Positions 5,008 through 7,171 of a stretch of DNA of 7,171 nt are shown in pieces (positions within the stretch are counted from its first letter, which is position 1; each line of letters begins with the position of its first letter). This DNA is from Thermoproteota archaeon. GTDB taxonomy: Archaea > Thermoproteota > Bathyarchaeia > Bathyarchaeales > Bathycorpusculaceae. Where the stretch lies: the NCBI GenBank assembly GCA_012511995.1, contig JAAZFA010000453.1:1-7171 (forward strand), read 5' to 3'. Under the pieces are notes generated by a model. It did no database searches. It saw only the letters and a program-made list of their open reading frames with translations, and was not told the DNA's origin. The position numbers were made by a program, and so were the translations under genes.

Positions 5008-5715
5008 ATGGCATTTACGAAGACAAAAACCGTTTGTTTAACATTAATCGGTCTATTAGCTTTGGGAATACCGCTTGCTAATTTAACAACTGTGACAGGT
5101 ACAGTTTCAGCCGTTCCCATTGTGAGTGTTGATTCGCCCATCCAAAATCACATGTATGAGGCGAGAGAAGTTTGGCTAAATTTTACGATAATTAGACCTG
5201 ATAGTTGGACTGAGCCAACCATAGGAAACCCAATATTACCAAGGAATTTAGGAAAATTTACTCATTTAACATGCATTGTGGATGGAATAAAAAGTGAGAA
5301 CGTCACAGTCGATGACAATGACGTCCACACTATCCCACTAAGCATTAAAAAAACCTTCAATTTCTCATTTCCGCTGACCGATTTATCAACAGGTGAGCAT
5401 AGCATACAGGTCATCGTCTATGGCGAGGTATACGTTAGCGGAGGTACGCACAAAAACTGTGACGACCCAGTTAGTCCAATTGTAACCTCACCGGTGATAG
5501 CTAACTCTTCAATAATTAACTTCACCCTTGGTAGTTCAACAAAGTCATCTTCCGGACAAAACCAAGCAACATCAGCAGACAACTTAATTGGCATTATAAG
5601 TGGTGTAGTTATTAGCATCTCAATCCTAATGGCCCTGACCATTTACCTAAAAAAACACAAACGGACAAAAGACACACCCCTCATTCGAAGCCCACCTGTC
5701 GATAATACAATATAG
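5008..5715 (+). CDS. Surface protein with signal peptide, beta-sandwich and C-terminal membrane anchor
   Basis: This gene encodes 235 aa from ATG 5008. Residues 1-35 are a signal peptide (basic KTK, a hydrophobic core from CLTLIGLLALGIPLA, and a VSA cleavage-like site). Residues 36-172 are rich in beta strands, beginning VPIVSVDSPIQNHMY, the Ig/CARDB-like opening seen in many archaeal envelope proteins. A Ser/Thr/Gln linker (about 175-190) leads to a C-terminal TM helix at 193-214 and a basic stop-transfer stretch (KKHKRTK), so the domain faces outside and is anchored at its C-terminus. N-glycosylation sequons lie at N25, N58, N98, N118, N166 and N171. C90 and C151 could form a disulfide. A TATA-like TATATTTAA sits only 6-14 nt before the ATG, and AAGGAG is too far away (24 nt), so expression signals are unclear. 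This is the cleanest intact gene in the window; binding target unknown. Confidence 0.75.
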   Translation: MAFTKTKTVCLTLIGLLALGIPLANLTTVTGTVSAVPIVSVDSPIQNHMYEAREVWLNFTIIRPDSWTEPTIGNPILPRNLGKFTHLTCIVDGIKSENVTVDDNDVHTIPLSIKKTFNFSFPLTDLSTGEHSIQVIVYGEVYVSGGTHKNCDDPVSPIVTSPVIANSSIINFTLGSSTKSSSGQNQATSADNLIGIISGVVISISILMALTIYLKKHKRTKDTPLIRSPPVDNTI

Positions 5716-5769
5716 CACTTCAAAAAGCAAATACGAAACCCCACGCCAACCTGATGGCCTAACGCCCAT

Positions 5770-5849
5770 GTAAGTGCACTTACCTGCCCCCTTCCATTAT
5801 ATAATTATTATATTTTTTTGTTTGTTGTTGTTTTTGTAAGTGTACTTAC
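5770..5849. repeat. Pair of 14-bp GTAAGTGcACTTAC palindromes flanking an A/T-rich element
   Basis: GTAAGTGCACTTAC (5770-5783) is a perfect palindrome. GTAAGTGTACTTAC (5836-5849) is the same sequence with one change near the centre. They start 66 bp apart and enclose a C-rich run and a very A/T-rich core (CATTATATAATTATTATA, 5795-5812) that could serve as a promoter. The arrangement resembles a two-site operator. No gene clearly begins downstream. Confidence 0.45.
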
Positions 5850-5850
5850 T

Positions 5851-6010
5851 TGTTTGTTTGGTGATGTGTTGACTGGGCTTGGTGTTGGTCTTTGTTGTAT
5901 TGTTGGTTTGGTTGGTGTTTTGGTGGTTGTGTGTTGTTTTGTTGTTTGGGGTTTGGTCTGTTGTGGCGGGGTTGGTTCTGTTCGGCTGGGTGTTGGGTGA
6001 GTGTGGTTGT
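5851..6010 (+). repeat. 160-nt tract made almost only of G and T
   Basis: Within 160 bases there are only 4 A and 8 C, and 5900-5957 is a 58-nt stretch of pure G/T. The complementary strand is therefore A/C-only. The tract contains many GG-TT-GG groupings (for example GGTTGGTGTTTTGGTGG) that could form two-tier G-quadruplexes in single-stranded DNA or RNA. Frames on both strands are open only because such composition lacks stop codons. No gene is assigned. It may be an RNA, a strand-asymmetric structural element or a low-complexity scar. Confidence 0.6.
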
Positions 6011-6203
6011 GCTGTTGCGTCCAAATTGATCCTTGCGCTGAAAGCTGCCTACAAAGAAAAGCTATAAAACAGTACTGATAATTCGGTATCCAAACAATTG
6101 ATGGTTTACTAATGCTCTGTTCTATTGGTATGTGCACTTTGTTCTAGTGTATAGTATTAATTACTTCTTTAGGTAAAGTGTAGTTTGGTGACTGGTTGAA
6201 TGG

Positions 6204-6250
6204 CGAAGAAGCTTTTCTTCGTTTATACCCTATGACCTCTAATTTGAGGT
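6204..6250. terminator. Two tandem hairpins, possible terminator or processing site
   Basis: CGAAGAA-GCTT-TTCTTCG (6204-6221) is a perfect 7-bp stem with a 4-nt loop. ACCTC-TAATTT-GAGGT (6235-6250) is a second stem. They sit downstream of the minus-strand membrane-protein cluster and could end its transcript. Archaeal termination depends mostly on T-runs, so the role is uncertain. Confidence 0.3.
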
Positions 6251-6296
6251 TAACCCTTTCATAGTCTTAGCGGACAATGGGCATGAAGCCAAGCAG

Positions 6297-6661
6297 TTAG
6301 TCGAGGATACCGAGGAATACCAAGAAACAGATAAATGGTGCAGTAAACATTCTTCGATGGTCTGCTCTAAATCAACTTGCGCCTTCTCTAAGTCGCGTCC
6401 TGTTTTACATAGGCTATAGGCGCTTTAGTAATAGGTCTGAAGCCGGCTCTTTCGGTAAGGTAAATGAATACTTTGTTTCGCTCATTTACACTGAATTTAC
6501 TTGGGGTTTTCATGGTAGAATTGGTGAGTTGTAAAAATGTCGAAGAACAAAGCAAGAATCCATATTGCGATAAATAGCCCCTGTATTTGGGGCGTTATTA
6601 TAGATAAAAAAAGAAAGAGTGGTGTTGCAACCAGAAGCGGCAGTAACTCTTGGAGCAGCAT
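6297..6661 (-). pseudogene. Multi-TM membrane protein gene with several one-base frameshifts
   Basis: ATG 6661 starts a 54-aa frame (MLLQELLPLLVATPLFLFLS, then QGLFIAIWILALFFDIFTTH) that stops at 6497. An overlapping frame (6513-6388) continues the same protein: KTPSKFSVNERNKVFIYLTE, then RAGFRPITKAPIAYVK. The joined sequence DIFTTHQFYHENP-SKFSVNERN needs one C removed from the C run on the minus strand (GGGG at 6503-6506). The following GRDLEKAQVDLEQTIEE needs one extra base in the A run (TTTT at 6403-6406, + strand). A third frame (6350-6297) adds another hydrophobic segment, MFTAPFICFLVFLGILD. Together they resemble an archaeal three- or four-TM protein with a conserved cytoplasmic 'FY.ENP' loop, now broken or mis-sequenced. 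No named family is assigned. Confidence 0.45.
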
Positions 6662-6672
6662 ATTTCATCCGG

Positions 6673-6837
6673 TTATTCAGCGTTAGTTGTTGGGTTGTTA
6701 TTTTTTGGTTTGATACGGCTGAGTTGTATTCCACCGTAAATTATGCCTGCAATGACTACGACGACGCCTATGTACATAAGCAGTTGAAGCAGATTATCGA
6801 CGGCAGTAACTTGTTCTGCAGGAAGACCGGCTTGCAT
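6673..6837 (-). CDS. 54-aa single-TM protein, possible pilin-system component
   Basis: ATG 6837 encodes 54 aa with no interruption. A short amphipathic N-terminus (MQAGLPAEQVTAVDNLLQ) is followed by one strong TM helix (LLMYIGVVVVIAGIIYGGIQ) and a polar basic tail (LSRIKPKNNNPTTNAE). The helix is Val/Ile/Gly-rich with closely spaced small residues (G24, G31, G35, G36), which favours helix packing. It starts 9 nt after the stop of the upstream membrane-protein frame and ends 11 nt before the next ATG (6661), so the three form one operon. It is shorter than most annotation thresholds and is easily missed. Family not recognised; a subunit of a membrane complex or pilus system is the working guess. 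Confidence 0.5.
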   Translation of the reverse strand: MQAGLPAEQVTAVDNLLQLLMYIGVVVVIAGIIYGGIQLSRIKPKNNNPTTNAE

Positions 6838-6846
6838 AGTCGTATT

Positions 6847-7073
6847 CTATCCGGTAGCCCAGTAAGCTAGTGGTTTGGCAATGGCCATGAGCACCCCTGC
6901 AACAATGCAGCCAGCTAATACTTTCTGTGCCCGTGCTTGTTCTTCAGGACCCTCAGCTCTAACAAGGGGAGAGTCAAGTGAACAATTAAAGCTGTAGTAA
7001 ACAGTAAAGTAAGCGAGAGTAATGCGTCTGAGCTAAAAAAGCTAAAAAGAGGTAAGGCCAAAGCTAATACCAT
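6847..7073 (-). pseudogene. Two-TM pilin-like small protein (VirB2/CedA1-like layout), frameshifted
   Basis: ATG 7073 is preceded by AAGGAG (7085-7090) and opens a hydrophobic frame (MVLALALPLFSFFSSDALLS, then LTLLFTTALIVHLTLP) that ends at 6915 after a basic tail. A second frame, joined by adding one C to the C run (GGGG at 6966-6969, + strand), reads RAEGPEEQARAQ, then KVLAGCIVAGVLMAIAKPLA and YWATG, stopping at 6847, only 9 nt before the next gene. The joined product is about 75 aa: hydrophobic N-terminal segment, short charged loop, second TM helix. That is the layout of conjugative and archaeal DNA-transfer pilins. If no frameshift exists, the product is a 52-aa protein from 7073-6915. 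Pilin identity is an inference from topology only. Confidence 0.4.
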
Positions 7074-7084
7074 TGTCCCTGACT

Positions 7085-7121
7085 CTCCTTTGGGCCTTTT
7101 TGTGTTGAAAAAAATTCAACA
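7085..7121 (-). promoter_or_regulatory. Ribosome site and inverted repeat ahead of the small membrane-protein operon
   Basis: On the minus strand, AAGGAG (7085-7090) lies 11 nt before ATG 7073. Just upstream, TGTTGAA-n5-TTCAACA (7103-7121) is a perfect 7-bp inverted repeat with an A/T-only centre, a reasonable operator or promoter-proximal site. Confidence 0.4.
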
Positions 7122-7171
7122 GATGAATGTAACCTAAGCAGTAATCTGCCTTCACAGACCAGTTTCTGTTC

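Noticed and set aside
5818..6067. Plus-strand hydrophobic frames through the G/T tract, ending KLILALKAAYKEKL
   Set aside because: G/T-only codons encode Val, Leu, Phe, Trp, Gly and Cys by default. The C-terminal piece looks helix-like but is too short to support a gene.
5797..6137. Long minus-strand frames rich in Thr, Asn, Gln and Pro
   Set aside because: They are open only because the A/C-only strand cannot form stop codons; no start signal or domain is visible.
6510..6870. 74-aa minus frame (6734-6510) and 83-aa plus frame (6619-6870)
   Set aside because: Both overlap the better-supported minus-strand small membrane-protein frames in other phases; their composition is not protein-like.
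1..7171. tRNA, rRNA or CRISPR array
   Set aside because: No TPsiC-arm consensus with a cloverleaf, no conserved rRNA segments and no regularly spaced 25-40 nt repeats were seen on either strand.

Overview
This window looks like a fragment of an archaeal genome with moderate-to-low GC. It is plausibly from the Bathyarchaeia/Thermoproteota group, although that placement is an inference from gene style and not from a marker gene. The archaeal signs are TTG and GTG starts, A/T-rich TATA-like boxes about 25 nt ahead of predicted transcript starts, strong AGGAGGT-type ribosome sites inside an operon, a winged-helix protein carrying two C-terminal membrane segments, and a secreted beta-rich protein held by a single C-terminal membrane anchor. 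No rRNA, tRNA, CRISPR array or complete insertion sequence was found.

Layout. Positions 1-140 (-) hold the signal peptide and first residues of a secreted, probably Kelch-repeat, protein. Positions 303-500 (-) and 520-876 (+) hold two unrelated C-terminal gene pieces that meet head to head, which suggests an old rearrangement. Positions 877-1344 are non-coding apart from a possible leader peptide, and contain hairpins and a cluster of GCGGTTAAA iteron-like repeats. Positions 1345-1980 (+) encode a short metallo-beta-lactamase-fold protein whose stop overlaps that of the converging ribbon-helix-helix (RHH) regulator gene (1977-2477, -). A dense palindrome array at 2484-2520 separates the RHH gene from a divergent operon (about 2536-3714, +): a 54-aa SWFWPSEGW protein, a 92-aa Cys-rich protein and a MoxR/AAA_5-like ATPase. 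The ATPase is interrupted by two compensating frameshifts and is cut short.

From 3545 to about 4139 (-) lies a broken membrane-anchored winged-helix regulator whose tail runs antisense into the ATPase. An 18-bp near-palindrome (4213-4230) and a two-TM small protein (4303-4584, +) follow. Next come a LAGLIDADG-like fragment (4609-4875, +) and an intact surface protein with signal peptide and C-terminal anchor (5008-5715, +). Positions 5716-6240 are non-coding: a pair of GTAAGT-palindromes, then about 160 nt made almost only of G and T. Positions 6297-7073 (-) contain a compact cluster of very short membrane-protein genes, several interrupted by one-base slips. One pair resembles the two-TM pilin plus accessory layout of conjugation or DNA-transfer systems, which is a tentative reading.

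The best candidate for a coherent undescribed system is the RHH-controlled divergent operon at 1977-3714. The second candidate is the small-membrane-protein cluster at the right end. A recurring theme is one-base indels, mostly in short C/G or A/T runs. Either this is a decaying accessory region or the assembly carries indel errors, and only read-level data can separate the two.
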